From Nitrososphaerota archaeon (GTDB taxonomy: Archaea > Thermoproteota > Nitrososphaeria > Nitrososphaerales > Nitrosopumilaceae), in NCBI GenBank assembly GCA_022573065.1, contig JACZUQ010000008.1:6126-12657 (forward strand): DNA of 6,532 nucleotides, in the 5' to 3' direction. Below, piece by piece: positions 1 through 5,013 of the stretch. The notes below the pieces were generated by a model that ran no database searches, was not told the origin of the DNA, and worked only from the letters and a program-made list of their open reading frames with translations. How positions within the stretch are numbered: position 1 is the stretch's first letter; each line of letters starts with the position of its first letter. A program made the position numbers and the translations under genes.

Positions 1-69
1 GAAGAAGTGACTTTAGTTAGTAAAGCATATCGTACTCCTATTAAAATGCCTGGGATGATGGGCTCTTAG
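1..69 (+). CDS. 3' end of an unidentified protein gene (partial)
   Basis: Frame 1 is open from the window edge to a TAG at 67-69 and encodes 22 residues ending in KMPGMMGS. The other two forward frames are broken by stops within the first 20 bases, so frame 1 is the likely tail of a gene that starts outside the window. The visible peptide has no membrane segment and matches no family I recognise. It ends 44 bases before purC on the same strand. Whether it is cotranscribed with purC is unclear, because purC appears to have its own promoter box. No function is proposed. Confidence 0.5.
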   Translation, partial: EEVTLVSKAYRTPIKMPGMMGS

Positions 70-83
70 GAAAAACCTATGAA

Positions 84-89
84 TTAAAT
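84..89 (+). promoter_or_regulatory. probable TATA box of purC
   Basis: TTAAAT is centred about 27 bases before the TTG start of purC. This is the spacing expected when transcription starts at or next to the start codon (a leaderless mRNA). There is no Shine-Dalgarno-like sequence before the TTG. In a sequence this AT-rich, the call depends on position more than on the motif itself. Confidence 0.4.
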
Positions 90-113
90 GATCTTGAAAA
101 TTATATTCATTAA

Positions 114-944
114 TTGAAATTTCTAGCATCGGGAAAAGTAAAGGATATTTATGATTTAGACGACGGTAATCTCCTTTTTTTATTCAGTGATAGAGTCTCA
201 GCATATGATGTAAAATTTCATGAAGAAATTCCAAGGAAAGGAGAGGTGCTTTGTAAATTTGCAGAATTTTGGTTTAATGAATTAGATTTTGAAAACCATT
301 TTGTAAGAACTGAATCAAAAACTGGAATAATTGTAAAAAAAATGAAGATGCTTCCAATTGAATGTGTGGTACGAGGATATTTTTATGGTAGTCTAGTTAG
401 TAGGTGGAAAAATAATGAAATATCTTTACCTGATAATTCTAACACTGCGCTTGCAGCAAAATTGCCAAAACCTATTTTTGATCCAACTACAAAATCAACT
501 CATGATATAGCTATAGATAAAAATGGTGCATTAGAAATGGGACTTGTTTCAAATGAGGAATTTGACTGGCTATCAAACACCTCAATCAAAATCTATGAAA
601 AAATGACATCTATTGCAAATAATGCAGGATTTATCCTAGCAGATTTAAAATTAGAATTTGGAAAACTTGATGATAAGTTAATTCTTGGAGATTCTATAGG
701 CCCTGATGAATATCGATTGTGGCCTAAGGATTTGTATTCTGTAGGCAAAACTCAAGAGGCGTATGATAAACAATTACTCCGTGATTGGTTAACCGAAAAC
801 GGTTATCAACAAAAATTCGATGAGTCGAGGGCGAAAAACCAAGATCCTATAGCTCCATCGATTCCTCAAGGTTTGATTAAGAAAATAACTGATCGTTATA
901 TCATTGCATATGAACGATTTTCCAAAAAATCCCTTTCACCATAA
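114..944 (+). CDS. purC: SAICAR synthetase (phosphoribosylaminoimidazole-succinocarboxamide synthase)
   Basis: PurC is the cytosolic enzyme that joins CAIR and aspartate using ATP to give SAICAR in de novo purine synthesis. The 276-residue product is full length for a stand-alone PurC. The N-terminal GKVKDIYD (7-14) is the usual nucleotide-binding start of the family. LPIECVVRGYFYGS (80-93) matches the first SAICAR synthetase signature except for Tyr91, where a small residue is usual. LADLKLEFG (175-183) matches the second signature, and GDSIGPDEYRLWP (192-204) is the conserved substrate-site block. The TTG start at 114 is chosen because TAA lies directly before it in frame and the protein begins exactly at the family's N-terminal motif. 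No other pur gene is visible. The gene is followed by about 290 bases without a gene, so it ends its transcription unit here. The only oddity is the TTG start without a ribosome binding site. Confidence 0.97.
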   Translation: MKFLASGKVKDIYDLDDGNLLFLFSDRVSAYDVKFHEEIPRKGEVLCKFAEFWFNELDFENHFVRTESKTGIIVKKMKMLPIECVVRGYFYGSLVSRWKNNEISLPDNSNTALAAKLPKPIFDPTTKSTHDIAIDKNGALEMGLVSNEEFDWLSNTSIKIYEKMTSIANNAGFILADLKLEFGKLDDKLILGDSIGPDEYRLWPKDLYSVGKTQEAYDKQLLRDWLTENGYQQKFDESRAKNQDPIAPSIPQGLIKKITDRYIIAYERFSKKSLSP

Positions 945-957
945 TTTTTCAAATTTT
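945..957 (+). terminator. possible T-rich terminator after purC
   Basis: Directly after the purC stop there is a run of five T (945-949), followed a few bases later by four T (954-957). Archaeal RNA polymerase can terminate at T-rich stretches without a hairpin. Such runs are common in this AT-rich sequence, so this is only suggestive. Confidence 0.25.
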
Positions 958-983
958 ACAAATATTTCAAATGACTGTTTTGG

Positions 984-1033
984 CCTTCTCGTAGCATGGA
1001 ATGCTTAGATATCCGAAAAATTTTCCAAGAAGG
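984..1033 (+). other. nested inverted repeat downstream of purC, possible structured RNA
   Basis: CCTTCT (984-989) pairs perfectly with AGAAGG (1028-1033). Inside lies a compact hairpin, AGCAT (993-997) and ATGCT (1001-1005) with a three-base GGA loop. A further TTGG (980-983) could pair with CCAA (1025-1028) in a pseudoknot-like arrangement. This is the most GC-containing part of an otherwise almost pure AT intergenic region, which suggests it is kept for a reason. It could be the folded 3' end of the purC mRNA, a small RNA, or an operator. It has no tRNA features such as a TTCRA loop, and I see no C/D box pair. Confidence 0.35.
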
Positions 1034-1034
1034 G

Positions 1035-1049
1035 TTAATTTATAATTAA
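1035..1049. promoter_or_regulatory. symmetric AT dyad, possible TATA element
   Basis: TTAATT-TAT-AATTAA is a perfect dyad with a three-base centre and contains TTTATAAT, close to an archaeal TATA box. It lies about 190 bases before the regulator gene. If it is a promoter, it would serve a long leader or an unannotated small RNA covering the AT-rich block that follows. Alternatively it is an operator half-site pair or chance in AT-rich DNA. Confidence 0.25.
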
Positions 1050-1059
1050 TTTCGTATTG

Positions 1060-1137
1060 CTATGAACTATATTATTATTATACTAAATAGATAATATTGT
1101 TATAATAATTATTATAATAAATTAGTTATTATCATAG
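1060..1137. repeat. AT-rich inverted-repeat block with an 18-bp perfect palindrome
   Basis: This 78-base stretch is almost free of G and C. Bases 1100-1117 form a perfect 18-bp palindrome (TTATAATAA followed by its reverse complement), which extends to 24 bp (1097-1120) with one mismatched pair. GATAATA (1090-1096) and TATTATC (1127-1133) form flanking arms. CTATGA (1060-1065) and TCATAG (1132-1137) form the outermost arms. The centres of symmetry are slightly offset from each other, so it is a set of overlapping dyads and not one cruciform. It lies about 100 bases before a winged-helix regulator gene and could be an operator region for that regulator. That function is inferred from position only. 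Confidence 0.5.
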
Positions 1138-1204
1138 GGATTGAAGATTACTAATACTAAAAAAAAATTGATGCGAATAGACAAAAAAATATGATACAAC
1201 GATC

Positions 1205-1214
1205 TTTTAGCTTA
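1205..1214 (+). promoter_or_regulatory. weak TATA-like box of the regulator gene
   Basis: TTTTAGCTTA lies about 25-28 bases before the ATG at 1235, the position expected for a leaderless archaeal gene. The match to a TATA box is poor. No Shine-Dalgarno site precedes the ATG, which agrees with a leaderless transcript. Confidence 0.25.
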
Positions 1215-1234
1215 CTTGATAACTCAAAACTATA

Positions 1235-1750
1235 ATGTCTATATTAATGGAAAAATCCATTAGGGTAAATAGAATAGTTACAACTTCAGGAATACAAGCT
1301 AAAGCTATTGAAGAACCAACTAGAACAAAAATTCTTAAAATATTATACAAAAAACAATTAAATGCTGAACAAATTTTAGCCGAATTAAAAAAAACTGGAT
1401 ATAATAAAGCACTAACCACTATTCGACATCATATAGATATTTTAAAAATTTCAGGATTAATTGAAGTTGTGAAAATCAAAGAATGTAGAGGAGCTATTGC
1501 AAAATTTTATGGAACTTCTACAAAACTTTTAGAGTATGATACCCCAGATGATTTTGATTCTAAATACGCTAATCTCATAAAATCAACCTCTGGCAAGATC
1601 GAAAAACTTGTAAAAAATATCTCACAAAAAACTTATTCTAAAACAAAAAATCAAAAAACCTCCGAAATTGAAAATTATAATCAATACCTACTTATGGAAA
1701 TTGTTAACCGTGCGTTAACAAATGTTTTAGAAAATTCTAAAATTAAATAA
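1235..1750 (+). CDS. winged helix-turn-helix (ArsR-like) transcriptional regulator
   Basis: The 171-residue cytosolic protein is a probable DNA-binding regulator. Residues about 22-96 have the pattern of an ArsR-type winged helix: a first helix (AIEEPTRTKILKILYKK), a second helix (AEQILAELKKTG), a recognition helix (KALTTIRHHIDILKISGLIE) and a beta wing (VVKIKECRGAIAKFYGTS). The tail (about 105-171) is Lys/Asn/Ser-rich and probably helical, and may serve dimerisation. There is a single cysteine (Cys84) and no Cys-rich metal site, so sensing of arsenic or other metals through the classical ArsR sites is unlikely. An in-frame TAA at 1220 limits the start. ATG 1235 is used here, and ATG 1247 (Met5) is an alternative. 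The gene converges on the DUF371 gene and overlaps it by 8 bases. The upstream gap carries an AT-rich palindrome that could be its own operator. Target genes are unknown. Confidence 0.8.
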   Translation: MSILMEKSIRVNRIVTTSGIQAKAIEEPTRTKILKILYKKQLNAEQILAELKKTGYNKALTTIRHHIDILKISGLIEVVKIKECRGAIAKFYGTSTKLLEYDTPDDFDSKYANLIKSTSGKIEKLVKNISQKTYSKTKNQKTSEIENYNQYLLMEIVNRALTNVLENSKIK

Positions 1751-2159
1751 TTTCAATTGAAAAAATCCCATTAGTTTTTGGATTTTGTAAAATTTGAATT
1801 AATTCTCTTGGAATAGAATCTGAGGCTTTATCACAATTTACCGCTAAAGTTCTGGGACAAACATAGTCACTTTTTCTTAAAACAATGTCATTGGGATCGG
1901 AGCAAATAAGATCTCGATGTCCTCTTCCTTTAATTTTAAAAATATAATCATTTACAATAATAGAAAAAATTACTCTAGAATTAGGATCTTTTAGTTTTTC
2001 CTTAATTTTAGATGGGATCTCACTGCAACCATATTTTGCATTTATCCCAATAATGCAATCTCCACTTGGAGTTAGAGCAGATTCCTTTGTAATCTCAATT
2101 GTATTTTTGTGAAGTGATCTAATATTTTCATGACCACTAAAAGGAATTTCAAAATGCAC
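1743..2159 (-). CDS. DUF371 family archaeal protein of unknown function
   Basis: The 138-residue product carries the motifs I associate with the archaeal DUF371 family: GHENI (9-13), HKNTIEITKE (17-26), LTPSGDCIIGI (29-39), GRGH (78-81), DIVLRKSDYV (91-100), CPRTLAVNCDKA (101-112) and IPREL (116-120). There is no signal peptide or membrane span, so it is cytosolic. It has five cysteines (35, 45, 86, 101, 109) and several conserved histidines. That could suggest metal binding, but this is inference and no activity is established to my knowledge. The start is a GTG at 2157-2159, giving an N-terminus that enters the family motif at once. It is divergent from psmA with 52 bases between and may share a promoter element with it. 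Its 3' end overlaps the regulator gene tail to tail. Confidence 0.85.
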   Translation of the reverse strand: MHFEIPFSGHENIRSLHKNTIEITKESALTPSGDCIIGINAKYGCSEIPSKIKEKLKDPNSRVIFSIIVNDYIFKIKGRGHRDLICSDPNDIVLRKSDYVCPRTLAVNCDKASDSIPRELIQILQNPKTNGIFSIEII

Positions 2160-2178
2160 AATTTTAACGGGACTAGAC

Positions 2179-2188
2179 TTAAATTAAA
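2179..2188. promoter_or_regulatory. AT box between divergent genes, possibly serving both
   Basis: TTAAATTAAA reads as TTTAATTTAA on the other strand, so it is nearly symmetric. Its centre lies about 25 bases before the GTG of the DUF371 gene and about 28 bases before the TTG of psmA. Both distances suit a leaderless archaeal promoter. No other good TATA candidate is seen in the 52-base gap, so one element may direct transcription both ways. Confidence 0.5.
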
Positions 2189-2211
2189 CTTTCAAAGCAT
2201 TCAAGATTGAT

Positions 2212-2949
2212 TTGCTACCAGCACAACAAGGATATGATAGAGCAATTACGGTTTTTTCGCCTGATGGTAGATTATATCAAGTAGAATATGCAATTGAAAC
2301 TGTACGACGTGGAACAATTGCAGTTGGGATTAAAAGTAAAGATGGAATCATCATTGCTGTAGAAGAAAAACCAAGAAAACTTCAGATTTCTCAAACTGCT
2401 CAAAAAATATTTCAAATAGATGATCATGTTGGAGTAGCAGCAGCAGGTTACATTCCAGACGCTAGAAGCCAAGTTGATAATGCGAGATTTTTCTCTCAAA
2501 GTAACAAATTGATTTATGACGAAACAGTAGATGTTGAAGCCATTGCCAAACACTTGGCTGATCAATGTCAACAATTTACACAGTATGCTGGAGTTCGTCC
2601 ATTTGGGGTATCATTAATAATTGGAGGCATTGACTCTGGAGGACCGGAACTTTTTTTGACAGATCCAAGTGGAACATACATCTCTTATGATGCAGTAGCA
2701 ATTGGTTCAGGATCTGATCAAGTAACAGAATTTCTTGAAAAAAATTACAAACCAGATATTTCTTTTGATGATGCTGGGACACTAGCTGCTGCATCTATAT
2801 CCATTGCAAGTGAAGATAAAGAAAGTCCACAACATATCATAATGTCTCAAATCCTAGCTGACACAAAAACATTTGAAATCATGCCTGAAGAACAAATTAA
2901 AAAATACTCAAAAAATGCATCTGAAAAATATCCATCTGACAAAAGCTAA
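2212..2949 (+). CDS. psmA: 20S proteasome alpha subunit
   Basis: The product forms the outer heptameric rings of the archaeal 20S proteasome. These rings gate access to the proteolytic beta subunits and dock ATPase partners. It is 245 residues, normal for the family. YDRAITVFSPDGRLYQVEYA (8-27) matches the proteasome alpha-subunit signature, and AIETVRRGTIAVGIK (27-41) follows as usual. Lys65 in AQKIFQIDD appears to align with the lysine of Thermoplasma alpha that binds the C-terminal HbYX tails of the ATPase, judged from memory. RPFGVSLIIGG (129-139) is the conserved core strand. No catalytic N-terminal threonine is expected or found. The TTG start at 2212 gives the usual short N-terminal gate peptide before Tyr8, and no ATG lies upstream in frame. 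There is no Shine-Dalgarno site. The beta subunit gene is not in the window. The methyltransferase gene starts 37 bases downstream. Confidence 0.97.
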   Translation: MLPAQQGYDRAITVFSPDGRLYQVEYAIETVRRGTIAVGIKSKDGIIIAVEEKPRKLQISQTAQKIFQIDDHVGVAAAGYIPDARSQVDNARFFSQSNKLIYDETVDVEAIAKHLADQCQQFTQYAGVRPFGVSLIIGGIDSGGPELFLTDPSGTYISYDAVAIGSGSDQVTEFLEKNYKPDISFDDAGTLAAASISIASEDKESPQHIIMSQILADTKTFEIMPEEQIKKYSKNASEKYPSDKS

Positions 2950-2956
2950 CAGATAG

Positions 2957-2964
2957 TATTATTA
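2957..2964 (+). promoter_or_regulatory. weak TATA-like box of the methyltransferase gene
   Basis: TATTATTA is centred about 26 bases before the TTG at 2987. It lies within the 37-base gap after psmA. The motif is weak, so the methyltransferase may instead be transcribed from the psmA promoter. Confidence 0.25.
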
Positions 2965-2986
2965 CAATTAAAATAAAGTTAATACA

Positions 2987-3802
2987 TTGACAATTTCGAT
3001 CGCTATTCCTGATTCGTCTTTATCTGATGATATAACACAAAAGGAAAAATCTGCTAAAATTTCTAAAATAGCAAGGGCATGTTCTATTTTTCAAATAGAT
3101 GAAATTTTCATTTATCATGAAACTTTAGGGGAAAAAAGTGATGCCATACTCATGGCTACAATTTTAAAATATTTGGAAACTCCGCAATATTTTAGAAGAA
3201 ATTTGTATCCAAAAATGGATTTACTAAAATATGCTGGGATCTTACATCCATTAAATATTCCAAGTCACAGCAAAATCTCAGATCCAAGAAAAATCAATTC
3301 TGGTGATATACGAGAGGGACTAGTAGTTTCAATAAAAGGAAAAAAATTTGTAGATACTGCGATTAATCATTTGGTACCATATTTTGGGAAAGAAAAAACT
3401 GGGCAAAGAATAACGGTGCAATTTAAAACTAGTAGTCCTAATTTCACAATTAAAGAGATTTCTAGAGATGATGTAAAAGAGTATTGGGGATACAAAGTAA
3501 AAGAACGAGGGAATCTTTTTTCATTACTTTCGTCGTGGGACGGAAAAATTATTTTAACATCCAGAAAAGGAAAATTAATTTCGAAAGAATTTCTAGAATC
3601 ATTTTCAGAAGGGAATGTGTCGACTCTTGTAGTTTTTGGTTCTCCTGAGCGTGGTCTTCATGAAATTATGGGTGGAAAAATTAACCAAGTTCAAAATTCA
3701 AAAATTTTGAATTTCTTTCCCAATCAGGCTACTGATACTATTAGGTTAGACGAGGCAATTAATGGCGTGCTTTCAATTCTTAATCTATTTCAAACACATT
3801 AG
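2987..3802 (+). CDS. SPOUT-fold RNA methyltransferase, DUF171/MTH1 family
   Basis: The 271-residue product belongs to the archaeal-eukaryotic family of SPOUT proteins that includes MTH1 of Methanothermobacter and human SPOUT1/CENP-32. Members are SAM-dependent RNA methyltransferases or are predicted to be. A target in the large-subunit rRNA is plausible, but it is not shown here. The N-terminal half of the Rossmann-like fold is visible as ISIAIPDSSL (3-12) followed by the helical segment to about 65. An inserted small beta-rich, OB-like domain spans about 90-170. The C-terminal knot carries LVVFGSPERGL (214-224) and NFFPNQATDTIRLDEAI (242-258), the SAM-binding trefoil-knot signature. The TTG start places the first beta strand at residue 3, as in the family, and no ATG lies nearby. 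There is no Shine-Dalgarno site. In Methanothermobacter, MTH1 also directly precedes rpl3. Here a tiny gene separates the two. Confidence 0.9.
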   Translation: MTISIAIPDSSLSDDITQKEKSAKISKIARACSIFQIDEIFIYHETLGEKSDAILMATILKYLETPQYFRRNLYPKMDLLKYAGILHPLNIPSHSKISDPRKINSGDIREGLVVSIKGKKFVDTAINHLVPYFGKEKTGQRITVQFKTSSPNFTIKEISRDDVKEYWGYKVKERGNLFSLLSSWDGKIILTSRKGKLISKEFLESFSEGNVSTLVVFGSPERGLHEIMGGKINQVQNSKILNFFPNQATDTIRLDEAINGVLSILNLFQTH

Positions 3803-3803
3803 A

Positions 3804-3811
3804 TTTAATAT
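3804..3811 (+). promoter_or_regulatory. TATA box of the small membrane protein gene
   Basis: TTTAATAT begins two bases after the methyltransferase stop. It is centred about 25-26 bases before the ATG at 3833, the spacing of a leaderless archaeal promoter. It supports the small reading frame being a gene with its own transcript. Confidence 0.45.
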
Positions 3812-3832
3812 CCAAAAATTAGATCACAAGAT

Positions 3833-3943
3833 ATGGCTAAACAAAAAAAGTTTCTTCTCTTTGCAATAATAATAGGAATTGCTGGAGTTGTTATAGGTTC
3901 CATAACAATATTTTATTACATAGAAGGTTTGTTAAGTACTTGA
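3833..3943 (+). CDS. small single-span membrane protein, 36 aa
   Basis: An ATG at 3833 opens a frame of 36 codons ending at TGA 3941-3943. The product starts with a basic stretch, MAKQKK (1-6). One strongly hydrophobic helix follows (about 7-29), containing glycines at 15, 18 and 22, with G18-x3-G22 as a possible helix-packing motif, and then a short tail, IEGLLST. The charge pattern predicts the N-terminus inside the cell. It fills the space between the methyltransferase and the rpl3 promoter, has a TATA-like box at the right distance and is followed by T-runs. I do not recognise the family. It is shorter than an archaeal Sec61-beta (SecG-like) subunit and lacks that protein's N-terminal part, so that identity is not claimed. 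The coding call rests on membrane-protein-like composition and on context. Confidence 0.6.
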   Translation: MAKQKKFLLFAIIIGIAGVVIGSITIFYYIEGLLST

Positions 3944-3946
3944 TAA

Positions 3947-3962
3947 TTTTTACAAAATTTTC
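3947..3962 (+). terminator. possible T-rich terminator before the ribosomal operon
   Basis: Five T (3947-3951) and a second T-run (3958-3961) follow the stop of the small membrane gene and precede the strong promoter of rpl3. This is a suitable place for upstream transcripts to end, but T-runs are frequent in this sequence. Confidence 0.25.
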
Positions 3963-3988
3963 ATGTAAACCTTGAAATTTTTAGTAGA

Positions 3989-3996
3989 TATATAAT
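3989..3996 (+). promoter_or_regulatory. strong TATA box of the ribosomal protein operon
   Basis: TATATAAT is the best TATA match in the window. It is centred about 31 bases before the rpl3 ATG. With the usual 25-27 base distance to the transcription start, the leader would be only about 4-6 bases, so the rpl3 message is nearly leaderless. A T-run (4009-4014) lies in the initiator region. Confidence 0.6.
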
Positions 3997-4023
3997 GGGG
4001 TTAACGACTTTTTTCGTTTATCT

Positions 4024-5013
4024 ATGGGTCATAGAAAACGTAGTTCTCCACGTAGAGGAAGTTTGGCATATCTTCCGAGAGGACGTGCTAAAAGTATGGA
4101 AGCTAGAATTCGCGCATGGCCTAAAATTGACTCTGAAGAACCAAAACTATTAGCGCATGCAGGTTTCAAAGTTGGATGCGTTCAACTTGTTAGTATAGAT
4201 GATAGAGATAAAACTCCAAACTCTGGAAAACAACTTGTTAGTCTTGGAACAGTTATTGTTACTCCCCCATTATTTGTAATGGGAATTCGTGGATATACAA
4301 AAGTGCATATGGGATTTCAAGCTGATTTTGATATTTATGCAAAAGACCTACCAAAACATTTTTCAAAATTTTTAAAATTAAAAACTGAAGGAAGTAATTC
4401 AGAACAAGTTGAGAAACATCTTGGTCGAATTAAAGCAATTTATGCCATAGTTGGAATTACCCCAACCTCCAATCTTGATCAAAAGAAACCTTACATTTTT
4501 GAAGCTGCTGTAAAGGGAGGAGACATTAAAAAACAATTTGAATTTGTAAAAAACATACTGGGTAAAGAAGTGAAAATTGATCAAGTCTTTGAGACTGGGG
4601 CAAGCGTTGACACTGCTGCCATTACTAAAGGAAAAGGATGGGAAGGCCCAATTACTAGATGGGGTGTGAAAAAGAAACAACACAAATCAAGAAAAAGCGT
4701 AAGAGAAGTTGGTTCATTAGGTCCTATTTCTCCTCAAAATGTAATGTACACAGTTCCCAGAGCAGGTCAAAGAGGATTTCATCAAAGAATTGAATACAAT
4801 AAAAGAATTATGATAATGAGTAATACCGAAAAAAATGAAATAAAGATTAACCCAGAAGGAGGTTACAAACATTTTGGATTAGTGGATGGTGACTTTGTTA
4901 TTTTAAAAGGCTCTGTTCCAGGAACTTATCGACGATTAATTAAATTACGTTCTCAAATAAGAAACGTACCTTCTAAAATTCTCAAACCAAATATTCTGGA
5001 GGTAATTTTGTAA
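4024..5013 (+). CDS. rpl3: 50S ribosomal protein uL3 (L3, archaeal type)
   Basis: uL3 is a large-subunit protein that binds 23S rRNA early in assembly and reaches toward the peptidyl-transferase centre. The 329-residue length is normal for archaeal/eukaryotic-type L3, longer than the bacterial form. The basic N-terminus HRKRSSPRRGSLAYLPR (3-19) is typical. TKGKGWEGPITRWGVKKK (201-218) and HKSRKSVREVGSLGP (220-234) form the conserved core and extension. VPRAGQRGFHQRIEYNKRI (244-262) and VPGTYRRLIKLR (298-309) complete the fold. The ATG at 4024 gives the family N-terminus exactly and follows the strong TATA box. This is the first gene of the operon, and its stop shares one base with the rpl4 start (TAATG). 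Confidence 0.98.
   Translation: MGHRKRSSPRRGSLAYLPRGRAKSMEARIRAWPKIDSEEPKLLAHAGFKVGCVQLVSIDDRDKTPNSGKQLVSLGTVIVTPPLFVMGIRGYTKVHMGFQADFDIYAKDLPKHFSKFLKLKTEGSNSEQVEKHLGRIKAIYAIVGITPTSNLDQKKPYIFEAAVKGGDIKKQFEFVKNILGKEVKIDQVFETGASVDTAAITKGKGWEGPITRWGVKKKQHKSRKSVREVGSLGPISPQNVMYTVPRAGQRGFHQRIEYNKRIMIMSNTEKNEIKINPEGGYKHFGLVDGDFVILKGSVPGTYRRLIKLRSQIRNVPSKILKPNILEVIL
4998..5003 (+). promoter_or_regulatory. Shine-Dalgarno site of rpl4
   Basis: GGAGGT lies inside the end of rpl3, nine bases before the rpl4 ATG. It is a full-strength site complementary to the 16S rRNA tail. It is the clearest ribosome binding site in the window, and it contrasts with the leaderless first genes. Confidence 0.8.

Noticed and set aside
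88..117. Nine-codon frame from an ATG before purC
   Set aside because: It is too short, lies on the probable promoter box, and upstream of the expected transcription start of purC.
1100..1117. Palindrome as a rho-independent style terminator or replication origin
   Set aside because: It is AT-only, so its RNA hairpin would be weak, and no Orc1/Cdc6 gene or origin-box repeats lie nearby. An operator role is somewhat more likely.
945..1234. tRNA, C/D box RNA or small protein in the long gap
   Set aside because: No cloverleaf or TTCRA loop, no paired C and D boxes, and forward frames such as the one from the ATG at 1062 stop within about ten codons. Only the hairpin, dyad and palindrome block were kept.
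1207..1419. Minus-strand open frame of 70 codons
   Set aside because: It lies antisense to the regulator gene, its start has no promoter context, and the peptide looks like a hydrophobic product of AT-rich DNA.
2272..2794. Two minus-strand open frames of 100 and 72 codons inside psmA
   Set aside because: Both are fully antisense to a well-supported proteasome gene and show no family motifs.
3995..4153. 52-codon plus-strand frame starting within the rpl3 TATA box
   Set aside because: It overlaps rpl3 in another frame, begins before the expected transcription start, and has no recognisable product.
4399..4683. Minus-strand open frame of 94 codons inside rpl3
   Set aside because: It is antisense to rpl3, Phe/Ser-rich as expected from Lys/Glu-rich coding on the other strand, and has no motif.
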